Origin: Callaeas wilsoni
Lineage: Eukaryota; Chordata; Aves; Passeriformes; Callaeidae
Length of the DNA: 64,000 nt
NCBI GenBank assembly: GCA_013398955.1
Contig: VWPU01017639.1
Span: 186,001-250,000, forward strand
Direction of reading: 5' to 3'
In this document: positions 11,920 through 24,600 of the stretch, piece by piece
How the letters are laid out: the number at the start of each line of letters is the position of its first letter
How positions within the stretch are numbered: position 1 is the stretch's first letter
Notes under the pieces: generated by a model
The model's input: only the letters and a program-made list of their open reading frames with translations
Told to the model about the DNA's origin: nothing
Database searches by the model: none
Made by a program: the position numbers and the translations under genes

Positions 11920-14216
11920 ATGTGGCCAGCAGTTTATGTGTTAATGGGACCCTCTGTGTGGATAAGCTCTATTCATTTTTAAGTTTTCTGTGCCTTTTTT
12001 TTTTTTAATCTACCATTTGTAACTTTCCTTGGACAGGCAGAGAGGTGGTGAGAAGGGAGGAGAGCTGAGATGTTATGTACTTTCCTCTTGTGGGGTGTAG
12101 GACTCATTTTATGGAACTATTGAAAGTTCTCGGTAGTTTTGTCCCTTTTGGAAGTGCAACAGAAAGTCACTGTTGCACTGATGTCATCAAAGAAAAATGA
12201 GCTGGTATTGAGCTGAAAAGTGCATAAAAAGTTTATGGATCTCTTAAATAAGTTTTACCATGAACTGCAGCAGTGGATTTGAACTTAAACAAAACCAAAT
12301 CAAGTGTTAAACCTTTCCACATTGATATGTTGTAATGGTAAGTGAAATTTTAAAGACAGTGTTGAGAGAGGCAAAGTGCTCCATGAAGGGCCCTGGCGAC
12401 GTGCACTGCAGGGGGATCCAGGGCAGGAGCAGGACTCAGCCAGAAATCCATGCTAAAACTCAGTTAAAGAGGACCATTGCCAAGAATTTATCACACATCT
12501 GTTTTGCCTTGATTTTATATTTAATTATCACCTGCAAAAAGTCTGATTTCTAAGGATTTATTTTGAAATTAATAGAAGAGTTTACAAGGCAGTGCTGTAA
12601 TGCACTCTGGGGTGTGTCCTGCTGGAGTGGGGCCATTTCCGAAGTTGTTGAAGTTGTTGCTCATAAAGTTTGTGCTTCGGTTTGTGGTCAGGACAGAACA
12701 ATATCCCAGGAAAAATACTGTGTAGTTCTGGTAGTGCTACCTGGCAGAAAGCTAGCTGCCATGTAGGGCCCCAAAATGTGTATGGGCTGCGCATACAGCA
12801 GCCTTTATACCAAGCTAGAGGTGATGTGGCACCAAAGCTGGGAAGGCTTCCTCATAATCACTGCTCTGCTCTTTGCTCTTGTCTTTCCTGGGAAGTTCAC
12901 ATAGAAGATATTTGAATATTTAACAAAATATATTCAGGTTAAGATGCTGAAGTTTCTTTAAAATTTCTGCATTATTTTTTTTTATTTTATTTTGTTATTC
13001 AAGTAGTATAGTGCTTAAAGGCTGCAACTGTAATGAAGACTTCACTGTACTGAGTATTTTACAGGCACATGATATGATTTAGGGTGTGAATGGATGTTTG
13101 TGATCAGTTCAGTTGTTCTAGCTTCATTATTTGCTTCTCAGATGAGTAATGATAACTGACTTTGTATTAATTACTACTCTGTTGCAATCAATGCTGGCCT
13201 ACAAGGGTGGTTTAAACTGATGTGCTTTTCTCTGTAATCACAGTGGTTTGGAAGTACATAATGGGCTAAGAGTTGATTTACCTCATGCAATGAATGCCCC
13301 TGGGTTTGTAGCAATTTGATCAAGTACCAATAGGCAGTCTTTGGCCTGAACCTCTGAAAGCAAGGTGCAGTTTGGGAGAAAAAGACATGTTACAGGTTAT
13401 GTGTGAAAGGGAAAAACTTTCAACATACAGTACTATGTCTCTTAATGCCATTCCTGTCTGACTACTCTGTATTTTTCTGCTTGCTGCACTAGTGCAGATC
13501 TTAGAAATCCCAAAAACCTTGCATCAAACCTTGTAGACTGGAACTGCTGCCTCCACTGCTCCAGTCTGAGTTATTTTGTGATATGGTCCGTTGCTCAAAG
13601 TGCTGTGGCAGCTTTTCTTCTTGTGAAAAGCTCCTTCCTTAAGCACCTCATGCTGCTCAGAAATGCAGAAACATCTCAAATGTTTGAATTCATTCAGCAC
13701 CAAGTCATCCAGAAACAAGTTGGCAACTCACCTGCCTCTTTGGAGCATAGGTGAAGTTGCCCCTTTCTGCCTGGAAACTTCCTAAGCTGACGAGCACAGT
13801 CACCCATCAACTTAAAGACATGCTTTGCACTTGTCAGACCTCCCAAAATATGGGAGTTATTCCCTTGTATGGCACATCCTTCAGAACAGAAGACAACATC
13901 CGTATGATTAAGGTTTATGAGGTCTGTGTCCAGATACACTGACAGATTCAATATAAATCCCTGAAATGAAATAATATAGACACAAATTTCTCCAGGGATG
14001 TACACACTCTGAGAACTTCAAACACTATCACTGATGGGTTTAGACTGATTTTTTCAGGATGCTCTCTGCTGCTTTGGAAGTCGTTTAGTGCCGTGTCATA
14101 CAGATAATTGATTTGAACTGCAATTTGATGTGTACACATTTCCAGTTCTGCATTGAGCATATGAGCTACTCTTGGACCTTTTCTCCCATGAAAATGAGCT
14201 GTTTCTATTTCAGCCA
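11920..14216. other. No gene seen
   Basis: Unique DNA. A poly-T tract lies at about 11996-12006. A moderately GC-richer patch at 12560-12900 contains overlapping frames on both strands with no recognised motif. The rest is AT-rich. Confidence 0.45.
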
Positions 14217-14253
14217 GGACTGACTATGGTTTTCCTGTTGCCATAGTCAGTTC
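14217..14253. other. Strong short hairpin (inverted repeat)
   Basis: Left arm GGACTGACTATGG (14217-14229) pairs with right arm CCATAGTCAGTTC (14241-14253). The innermost 11 pairs are perfect Watson-Crick, then one G-T wobble and one more pair follow. The loop is 11 nt (ttttcctgttg). It is too short for a typical microRNA precursor. The arms could be remnants of terminal inverted repeats of a deleted element or a chance palindrome. Confidence 0.8.
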
Positions 14254-17200
14254 CAAAAGTATGTTAGGAAGTAAAGGACACGGCTGCTGTTCCTTCACAA
14301 CTTACATATATAGACAAGCACTAGTTCTGATCTGTTACACAACTGAATTAACAAATGCCTATTAGGGGTAATGCTCTGTTCTCCTCCACTTGTCACCAAA
14401 AATTGTTTTGGCTTCTCCTGCGCTTCTGCCTCTCAGAATTGTATTTTGCAAAGACAGGACAAAGATGTGTGGATTTTTTTTGTTGATTCACTTGATGAAC
14501 TTATTGCTTCATAGTCTGTTTATGAAAGTTTAAATGTCCAAGTTTTCTCTTAAAATAACAAAGAGTAATAATGATAGAGTCTATTAATATTAATGCAGTG
14601 AGATACACAGATGTGCATTAAGGTTATTGATGTGCTGAAGGTTTTTTTTGTGGGTAATTTGAATGACCATCCTTTGTGAAACCACATATTCCTTTAGTTT
14701 TTACATGACAACATAGACATGTAACATTTTTTTGGGTGGTAATGGGATTAAGATTTTGGCAGAAAGTTATGGTATAGGCACACTGAATTTTGTAATGGAA
14801 AATAAGAGGTTTTCTCTTAACCATGAGGAAAGACCAAATCAGCAGTGTGAGGCGATTGGCCTTCTGAGGTTTGCACTGGTGGTATTAAGTTTCCTATTAA
14901 AGTTATCTTCATTTATCCTGTGTATTGCTACTATGCAGAACATTGGTTTGGCTGCTTATAGCTAGTCTGTTGGGTTTTTCAAACATGTGATGTTACTGTC
15001 TTCCTCTCAAGCATTATAATTGTGGCTTTTAATTTTTAAGGGTTTTTTTAAGTTTCTTGAAGGATCCTGGGATGAACTTCCATTTGTGGCATATGTTGAC
15101 TTATAGGATAGATGTTCTGTGACTGCTTCTGACCTGGATTTGTATTTGCACCATTTCTTTCTATTGAACTCTATTCTATTATCCATTTCTCATATGTAGC
15201 AATACATTAGTTCTCTCATTAGAAATGTGCAGCCAGCTCCAATTAGTCATTCTTGTGAACGGAGCCTCCCATACTGAGATTCTGAGAAAGTTAGGAAGAA
15301 GTCCATAAACACCTGAAGTTCAACCTAAGAACCCAGACAATGAAATGTGATTGCAAGGCCATGGACAGAGATCCCATCCTGCCAAGCACTTGTCACAGCA
15401 TTTCAGAAGAGAGCAGGGAAGCAGAGAAAAGGAGAAAAGGATGCAGTTGCAGCTTTTGTTGAGTTGCTTTCTTTCACATTCTGTAACTCCGTTAAGTCTT
15501 GGGCAGTGTGTTCTGGGAAGTGCTAATTCTTTACTGAGCTCCAATGATGAAAAATATGAGACGACTTGCAAACCAACTGTAAGAGATAATGTGCTGTTGT
15601 GGCTCCTCTAAATCATGCTATTTTAAGCTCATTTTTTAAGATAAAACATCACATTAGAAGTGCTGCAGTATGTGCTTTCAAAATTATGATGATTTACATT
15701 TTTATTCCTTTCTATAGACTTAATGGTACAGGGATCGAGGAACAAAACCTTAATGTTAGGGTGCTATTTAAGTGCAGCTTTCTAGTGTTCATGAGACACT
15801 ATTTTTGTATGCAGAGCAATGAACTCAGTTGCTGAACATAACCTTTCCTTCCACTTAGGCACATTTATTTTATGCATTGTGTATCCACGTGTCTCCAGAC
15901 ATGCAGCCACAAATCCCTCCATGCTATATCCCCAAACAGTTCCCATAGTTCAAGTGCAATTAAGGCTTATCACATGGTTGTTTAGTTGAGGCAGTAGATC
16001 GAAGGCACTTCTATGCAGTTGAGGAGGGATCACTGTCTTGAATGACAAAGCATATGGAAACCATACATTTTTCTTCACCTGGTCTGTTTCATTTAAACTT
16101 ATGTCTCCAGTCTTTGAAAGCCAATATTAAAAGCATCTATCTTCCTATCTCACGTGCCATTGCTAAGTTCTGGAATAGATGAGAAGACGTTCAGTATAAC
16201 AGAAGATTCTTAAATTGACCACAGTGATATGTTCTAGTTGAGGAACTTAGGAATGACTTCATCTTTGGTAGGAATATCTGGAAGAAGATGGCTCAACTCT
16301 TCCTTCCAGCTTAAGCAAGGCAAGGGAAGATTATTCAAACTTTATAGGCAATATTAGTAAAGACATGGATTGACCAAACAGGGCATGATAACCTCGAAGA
16401 AGGATTTTGCTAAATATTAAAATATTTTAGTGTTCCTAGAAGAAGATGGGTATTATGTGGCTAAGAAGGAATATCATTTTCAGTTGGGCCCTGGAAACTT
16501 GGTTAGATTTTGGAATTCCCAGAGGAGAAACACTGGTATGATGTCTAACAGATAGTGACAGAGGTGATGTCTAAATTAAACATTCATGCTCCTTCACATG
16601 GCTATTTGCTGAAATATTTATGTTGGAATATATTTCATTCTTTTTATGATTAAAGTTTGCATGAAGAATGCATGTTTATTTATGCCTCAGAGATTAGGGT
16701 CAGTGCTATGATGTGAAAGGCAACTGATTAGATGCTACTTTGGTTTAACAATTATGTACTGATTTATTCATGTTTCAATTTTAAAAATATATTATTATTA
16801 TTTTTTACTTTCATAAACAAAACTGTGTATCTTGAAATCCCACAGGTTTCTATAAAAGGATAGCTATTAGAAGTAAATAAAAAACAAAGATGAATGAACT
16901 ATTAAAAAGATAATCCTATGTTACAGCTTGTAGTCAGAAATTTAAAAATAAATTGTCAGTTCTGTAAAGGTTAGTAGTGGTAATTGGCAACTGTATTGAT
17001 GGTCTGGCTTTTACCAAAGTAATTCTTTAGGCTGATTAACATAACATTGTGATTAACAAAAATGATTGGATTTTTGCAGAATTTTCTTATGTATTGAAGC
17101 TTAAATATTTTCAGATATTTTGGCCACCAGTGTTTCTGCCAGCTGCTTCTCTCTCTTCAGTGGCAGGTACCATTTTCAGCTCTGATCTCTGTAGGTCCTA

Positions 17201-17449
17201 CTATGAATAGACTCATGTGGCACTCTTAAGATCTAGTGTTCCCCGAGCATCCACACATCCCCAGATATTTTTACTTATTAACAGAAACTTTTTTTTTGTT
17301 TTATCATAGCTTTTTCCCATTCTGAGTGCTGCTGCAAGTATTTCCCAAGTCAGATGTCCCATTGCATTACCGCTCCTTGTTTTATCCTGCCAGCAGCTTT
17401 CCATCTTCTAGCTCATCAGGAACAGCCTTTTAAAGTACTTTCTGAGTTT
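14254..17449. other. No gene seen
   Basis: AT-rich unique DNA, with an ATT-rich run near 16785-16810. No repeat family, RNA or credible coding frame is recognised. Confidence 0.5.
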
Positions 17450-17700
17450 TCCCCAACTCAGTGCTGCCTCCTGCTCTTTATCAGGAGATTAAGTGCACAT
17501 TCATTTAGCTAATGATGATTACTTCCATCAGCACGGAGTGGTTTTGGCTATTCTTCCACGCGTAGTGCCTCAACAAAAACTAACCCTGCTCACATATTGT
17601 GAGTGTGATTTCATGCTAGAACTGGGCTAATCTGGTGGTGAGCTGCCACTGAAAGGCACAGGTACAGACCTTCTCCTCATCTGTACAATAACAGGTAATT
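17450..17700. other. Candidate conserved regulatory block
   Basis: About 250 bp with a Hox/Pou-like word (catttagctaatgatgatta, near 17501-17521) followed by retained CpGs (cagcacgg; ccacgcgtag). It is non-repetitive and lacks a useful frame. The mixture suggests an enhancer-like conserved element, judged from composition only. Confidence 0.28.
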
Positions 17701-19249
17701 TCCGTAATACACACAGGGTAATTTGCTGAAACCTCTTGAGGTACCACGAACTTTACATTTTGAGGTATTTACACTTACCTAATTGAAAATTTACCTTGCA
17801 GCAGAAATGGGCATAATGGACTGAAATTTTTGTTCTTAAGTTTATGATGTTACCTTTTGTTCCAAGTTGATTCATTTTTCCCTTTTTTGACCTCTATTTG
17901 TTGAAAATCTTGTTATTGCTACTTGACTTGAGATTAACTAGTGTTCATAAAATATAGCTGTATATTTTAAACACCGGTTTTTTCACTCTTCACAAATAGT
18001 TTGAAGAGCTATATTACAAATTCCAGTGTATTTATTAATTCCTATTATAGAGGCTGACTTCACAGATTAATTTCTCTCCATTGTTCTTTTGCCTGACATT
18101 TTGACTTGGAGACCCTGGTAACATTTGCATAGTCCTTTCACAGCTGTCAGTGTATCATGATGTTGTCCCACAAATTTCATATCCTTAATTGCCCACCTCT
18201 CTTCTGACACCTGTTGGGGCTTTTTTGTACCCAACATAAGAGTCAGTATTGAGATACTTCTGAATGAAAGAATTTGTGTAATTTCTGAGAGATTCCTTCA
18301 GGAAGATTGTTTGATTACTGAAGATTGGCTACCACAATTAAGTAACTCAAAATAACCAAGGGCAAGATAACTTGAGTTTCAGCTCAAGTTTGTGGCTCAA
18401 GGTAAATCTGTCTTCTACAGGCTGAAGTTGCTACTAGCCAGAGTTGAAACTTGGGTATTTTCTACAACTTCTTATTTAACTTGAAGACTTTCTTTTGACA
18501 TTGCAGACATGTCAAGGCTAAACTCAGTTCAATAATTTCATCATTAAACATTTATTTTAAGTTAGGTTCCTTCCTCTCCAGTGTCAGGAGACCAGTCTTC
18601 CTGGGCTAGCGCAGACATTTTTGAATATCCCCCTAAGTGAACATTAGCAAGGAATGAATGAGAAATGAGACATTTTGATGTTTTGAAGAGACTGAAGGCA
18701 GACAAAATACAGTGTACTGAGGATTTTTATGAAGGAGCACCAGGGCCTCTACTTGATAAACAAATCCAAATCACTGAGATGAAAGCTTAGTTCTGGAAAT
18801 AAATGAGGGCTTTTTGTGTGTCAGGTTTTATATATTCTAGCCTGCCCATTCTGGGAACACATTGTTTTGAATTAGTTTAGGTAGAATTTGCTGTTTCTTA
18901 AGCAGAGAGATTACCATGAACAGTTCAGAGTATTTGAGAAAATATTTCTTCCTCTAAAGGAAGATTCTTTTCCGACATTGTCTCTTGAATGCTGTCATCT
19001 GTTACTTTTCCTAACACATATAAGAGGAATGAGCAGCTAACATGGACTATTAGAAATCAAGCTAAAGAAGGCAAACCCTTTTTCGTCACACTGGTGTTCC
19101 TATTTTATGTTAAGACCAGTTATCTTCCTGTAATTCCTACTGGCTTACTGAAGCTTCTGTAAAGAAGATTAAATTTTCTTACAATGGTGAGATGTTATGT
19201 GCTTTGATAAGGAAATGTTTCTTTTCTGTAAGTCAGTTGTTAGTAATAC
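17701..19249. other. No gene seen
   Basis: AT-rich unique DNA without recognised elements. Confidence 0.5.
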
Positions 19250-19720
19250 AACAATTATTTGATAATGTTTCATTCACAATGGCGTGCTTAAAATAGTTGC
19301 TGCCAATTCATTTTTGAGAAAATAATTACTTGTTTCTAACATCCCTAAAGAAATAATTATGTAATAAAAAAATTACATGACTAACATATTCGTTACCTAT
19401 AATAAGTGCAAATATTCCTTGAATTTTTAAGTAATTTTGTAGGGTTTTATATTTAAATATTGAAACCTATTAAAATTGCCCATGGAGATTTGTGGGAGAG
19501 GTTATCTATGGGCCTCTGCTAATTAATTATGATATATTTTACTTCCATGTGATTTGTCACTACTAGTCCTGTAAGGACTACAGGAAAAATCATTTGTTTA
19601 ATCTGACTGGGACCTTGTGGCATTTAATTGTAAGCATAACTGTGATGCAATAAATCCAAATGAATTTGGACAGTGATTAACAGGGAGCTCCTTGATATGG
19701 TAATGAGATTAAAAAACTGG
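19250..19720. other. AT-rich block dense in homeodomain-type words
   Basis: The block contains many TAATTA/ATTA-type words (near 19323, 19354, 19520-19530, 19625 and 19675) interspersed with non-simple sequence. It also holds the overlapping hairpins at 19564-19584. Such content is common in developmental enhancers but also arises easily in AT-rich DNA. Confidence 0.22.
19564..19584. other. Two overlapping, mutually exclusive hairpins
   Basis: The arms tagtcct (19564-19570) and aggacta (19574-19580) form a perfect 7-bp stem with a 3-nt loop. Overlapping it, cctgta (19568-19573) and tacagg (19579-19584) form a perfect 6-bp stem with a 5-nt loop. Only one can form at a time. Confidence 0.7.
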
Positions 19721-19875
19721 TTCCTAAGTGTTTCTGTGGATTTCATTAACATTTTTGCAACTAAACACTTTCTAGGACAAGAGTGGTTGCTTGTTGTTGA
19801 CCAGTGTACATTCCTGGTTGAATGTAACCTTCATGAAGATACTTCTTTGTGTCCATGTAGAATGTATAAATATTT

Positions 19876-19896
19876 TTATATATATATGTGTGTGTG
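19876..19896 (+). repeat. Compound TA/TG microsatellite
   Basis: A short (TA)n run passes directly into (TG)n, about 21 bp in all. Confidence 0.8.
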
Positions 19897-19897
19897 A

Positions 19898-22029
19898 CAA
19901 TTGAAAATGTACAAAGAAAATAAAATACAGAAGATTTATGCTGCATTTAATTACAATGAGCTAAACAAAAATACACCACAGAGCTAACCTTATTATTACA
20001 TATATTTCGAAAATTCTAAAGTGTACCAGTGAACTAATCACAGATATGTAGTTCCTGCTGTGAAGGCTTATTATCTAAGACACCTGCAAATATTTAGACA
20101 TCTGCATAGCTTTACTACTGTGAGTAGTTCTACTGATTTTGTTTATTTGTTTTTGTCGGATTTATGCCCAAATTTGTCATTACATGGCACATTTACAACA
20201 TGAAAAAAGAGGAAGAAAAAAAATCAGAAGTTTGATATGGTTATTCAGAAAACATATAGGTTGATCTTTTCGGATGCTATGTCATCACATTGCTAGAAAG
20301 CTGAAGTTTAAAAGAATATATGTATATTTTTACTATTTAGCAGAATTATAGCAAAACTGTAAAAAAGGAAATGAATATTTCCTTTAAAAGCATCAAACTG
20401 GCACTGAACTTCAAGGCAAAGGAATTTTTTGTTTGTTTATTCTTGCAACTCCCCTCCTGCTTATTTTAGTCTATTTCCAAAACTTGTCTGATATTCCTCT
20501 GTGCTGATCTTTAAATGGACTTGATATCATCTCCAATTGTTTGATCATCTCTCTCTTCTGTATTCTTTTAATACATTTATTGCTGAAAAAAGAATTGATT
20601 AATTGGAAGAGCTAAAGCCTCATTTTTTGTAACCAGCATTCAAGTAGCAATGGTGAATTTTTCATATTCTGCCCCAGGAAATGCTTTTCTGTGCTCTAGA
20701 GGGACAAATGATTCAGTTCCTCCAGCTTCTCCGTTCCTCAGCATTAGGGTTGCTAACCAGAGGTCACAGGCACTTGTCATTGGAACTCTGTGTTTCACCA
20801 GTAGAAATGAGACTGTGCCACAAAACGGAGACCTAGCAGAGGTTCATGGTTTGTGACTTAAGGAACAAACAAGTCTTGAATTTGAGACTTACTGCCAACC
20901 TTCCATGTGTCACATTTCCCTTTAGGCTCCAGCTCGGGGAAATCTTCACCGAGAGACACATGGTGTTTGGGTGCCCGTTTGTTCATCTGTTTATCTTCCC
21001 TGAAAGGAGGGTGATACAGTTCCGTGGGAAGGGGAACCACTTAATGGGGGTTATCTCTTAGGGGATGCTGCAAACATCCAGCTGCTTTATCTGCCTGTGT
21101 GCTGGGGTTTCTGTGTGGAGCTCAGCCTGCTGCTGACTGCCATCTACAGCCAGCACACCCTCCAGAGGAGGTCTGTTTGTGCTACCATGTAAGTTTGTCC
21201 ACTGCATTCCTCGCACCCCTTATTCTGTGGGTCATTGCCTTAGCTCCCTCTTGCTTGTGCTATTCCATGAAATCCTGAGAGAAGGAGCTTCAGTGTGTCT
21301 TAGGGCTGATGTGATGGCAGTCCTGTCACCAGCAGAATACAGGTTTCTTTTTTTCTGTTTGCTAGCAATATTGTAGAAAGGGCTTTGAGGCATCTAAGCC
21401 TCCCACAGCTGCAAGGCAGGACCCATGATGTGCGTGATTTAGCTACTTTTGTTTTGTTTTTAATCTGGATTGCAACTTCATACTTGGATTGATTTTTATC
21501 TTTGGGGAAGAAAATGTAGATTGTTTTACTAACAATGGGTAAACATTCATACCACAAATGGTGATGTGACCTATATTCTGTTGCTGTCCCCCATGCAGAG
21601 CTCTCTTTGCCTTCAGTGGAAGCCCAGATGTACAAATGACAGTGGGAGCTGGCCGCAGGCAAAGTTGCATTTGTCTTGTAATGGGCTGGATTAGAATTTG
21701 CAGTGGTGTTCCCTGAGCTCCCATGGCACTGTGATGCAACTGATTTATTCAAATCAGTAGATGAAGGGTTTTACTCTATTAAATATCAGAAGGTATTGAT
21801 TGTATAGGAATTTGCTGCCACGTGCTGTCTGTGTAGAGGCTACTGCAGCTGCCCAGGTTGCTGCATAGTTTGTGTTACAGAATTTCATCAGCAAAGGTTG
21901 GTGTATTGACAGCTCTGTGCCACCTGAGGTCTTGGTGCCTAAAGAGGTGGGATTAAACACATACTGGTGGTAGTGCTAAAATCTGTAACTCAGCAGTGGT
22001 TAAAGTAGTGGTTCAACAGCCAACAGTCC
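19898..22029. other. No gene seen
   Basis: Unique DNA. A GC-richer interval at 20640-21330 includes one pair of decent splice-like signals (21149 and 21189). The longest minus-strand frame here is 150 codons at 21300-21752, of mixed composition, with no domain and overlapped by another frame. Confidence 0.45.
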
Positions 22030-22215
22030 ATTGCTTTGATTACAGCCATTAATTTAATGCAATCTTCTTTGCGGTGACATCACCATCATTATTTCAGGCT
22101 GTTTGCGAGCTCAAGAACGGCGTCATATCTTTACAAATTGTTTTCATTTCATGTCTATGAAGATTTTTCCTTGTGACTACGAGAGTCAGAGACACGTTTC
22201 TGAAGAAAGCTTAGA
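22030..22215. other. Candidate conserved regulatory block
   Basis: About 185 bp with homeodomain words (cattaatttaatgcaat), retained CpGs (tgcggtgac; tgcgag; aacggcgtc; tacgag; acacg) and a CRE-like tgacatca. It is non-repetitive and non-coding by eye. Of the blocks flagged in this window it is one of the more distinctive. Confidence 0.3.
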
Positions 22216-24572
22216 TGTTGCAGTTGAATATTGCAGCAGAGAGTGAACACTGCATCAAATTCTGCTTCTGTGTTACCATGGAATATGCAGAACTGTGTTC
22301 AAAGGTTGCACAACAACTGTAGTCCAAACATGGGTTTTTTTCTTTTCTCTGTTGAGAGACATACGATAAAAGTGCTGTGAGCTACCTAGACCTCAGAGTT
22401 GCTTAATAGCTTGTGGGAGCAGCTACTTGCCAATTTTAGAGCATCATTCTATCTGACTTAACCACATGTAGACTTACTGGCAGGTCTACTCAAATCAGTG
22501 GTGTAATTATTTACTTCTTAAAGAGAAAACAGGCTTACATTATAATGACCTTACAATAACTTTCAGTTTTATGTGGAATAAAATAAACAGTTGTCATTTC
22601 CTTGTTATTTTGAGGTTTGAGCCTTTACCACAAAGGTTTTAAATATTTACTAACTACTATGTTCTCTGAAATTTCTCTCTTTAAAAATACAATGAATTTA
22701 TTCAAGGAAATCTTTCTGCTGCGCCAAGCTTCACAATCTTGATTATAGGACATTATAAATTAATATCTTACCATACCATTTTTCTTATTATTACTTGAGT
22801 TTTAATTCATTCAAAATGTTTACATTTAGTATTTAAGCTGCCAGTTAAAATTTCAAAATACAAAGGCTTTTTTTTTTTATTTGTGATACAGCCCTGTTCC
22901 TAGGAAAAAAAGTATTTTTGGCATTGGAAGAAGAAATAAGTTTGCCAGTCTCATATCTGAAAAATAGTTTTGCATCAGAATGCTCCTCAGGAGTTTAATT
23001 TTGTTGATATCAAGGAAACTGACTAATGAAGTATTTACTTATTTCTGTTTGGTTAATGTTTAGGTTTTTTAATATGAAATAAAGAGGAGAGAATGTTATC
23101 ATTTAACCAAATATTAATTGCTCTCTATTTTTCCTTCTTTGCCTGACATTGATGATTAGTAACTCCATTTTTCCTTTTACACCTTTTTTGCGTATTTCTA
23201 GTAGTTACTCTGAGATCTCAACCACTCAGAGGACATTAGAAAGAGAGGAAGCAATAATTTGGTTACTGTGAGGGAAGGCAGCAATTCTGGGACTGTAGTG
23301 GGGCACTAATGGTCTGATGGATCTGGCTGTAGGAATTATTAACTTCAGAAGTATATTTATATAGCAAGAATTGCATCCATTTCTAGTTTCTTCTAAATGT
23401 ATGACTCCTGAAGCTTGTAAGTAGTGGTGCTTTTTACTGGGAAATGCCATTATTTCACTCATTTTTATTTCAAATGAGGATGGAAAGTTGAAATTTTCTT
23501 CTTTTTTTTTTGTCTTCACTGAAAAGGAAGATCTGCAGAGTTTTGGCTTGGAAACACTAGAATGTTTTGGATTGTTTGGAAATTTTGAAATTAAGCTTTT
23601 CAGTGTTGCCAAACAATATTGAACTATTTCGTTCTGGTTAGACCTTAACCTTTATTTTCCCAAATTTCTACCTGGCTCTGTGATAGTTGCAGGGATAACG
23701 TGGAGTCTTGCTGCTGTAACACTGAAGGAGTTTGGCTTCCTGATAACGCAGTTCCATGATCCATCACATCCACTGATCCAATGGCAGCATTTAAGATAAG
23801 ACCTTGGATTCAGCCACTTTAGTTAGGTCTGGCAGAGAAAACATCACTGTGCAGCAGTTGGATCATCATGTCCAGAGTCTAGACTGTGGGAAAGAAACCG
23901 TGAGCTCTTCCGAAAGTCTCTGTCACGTGAGCCAAGTTTCGGAGCATTTGTCTGATTCCTGCCTGTGCCAGATGAGGAATGCTCACACATGTTTTGCCAT
24001 CTCTGCTGTCATGATGACGATACCTCCAAGAGGAAAGCAGGAGCCTTAGCAAGATACATGGACAAGAAAGGTGGGAATCTGACAGTAGCATCTTAAATCA
24101 CTTCAATCATTTACCATGCAGACCTATTCTCAAGATATTGTTGGATAAAAATTCTCTTTTCTCTACTACTCCTCCCATAGGAAAATGAGAGCACAGTAGC
24201 TCAAGCTAAAGTATCTGAGAACCAAAATGAAACTTTTAGTTTTGCTTCAATGCCTAGTCTGTTTTAGCCAAAGATGAAATTAAGGCAAAATTAAAAACTC
24301 TAAGTAAATTTCATAGCTGGCTGTTAATGTGGCTTAGCACAAAGAACTTCACAGTATTTGGAGTACTGTGATATAGATAAAATTTAAATTTGTATTTGCA
24401 AATTACAGCAGTAAAATAAAATGTTCAAACTTCAAAACCCATATGCCTTCCACTACCCCCTGACACTGCATAAGCAAAGGCTCCTCCCCATGAGGAATTG
24501 TGTGTCCTGGCTTTGTGAAGTTTCAAAACCTTTGCTAAAATAGTACAAACGTACTTGCCAAACATATAAAAA

Positions 24573-24600
24573 ATCACAAAGAATTTATCACAAAGAATTT
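24573..24600 (+). repeat. Exact 14-bp tandem duplication
   Basis: The word atcacaaagaattt occurs twice head to tail (24573-24586 and 24587-24600) without a mismatch, which suggests a recent slippage duplication. Confidence 0.85.

Noticed and set aside
21300..21752. 150-codon minus-strand frame
   Set aside because: No motif and overlapping alternative frames. Ordinary chance open frame.
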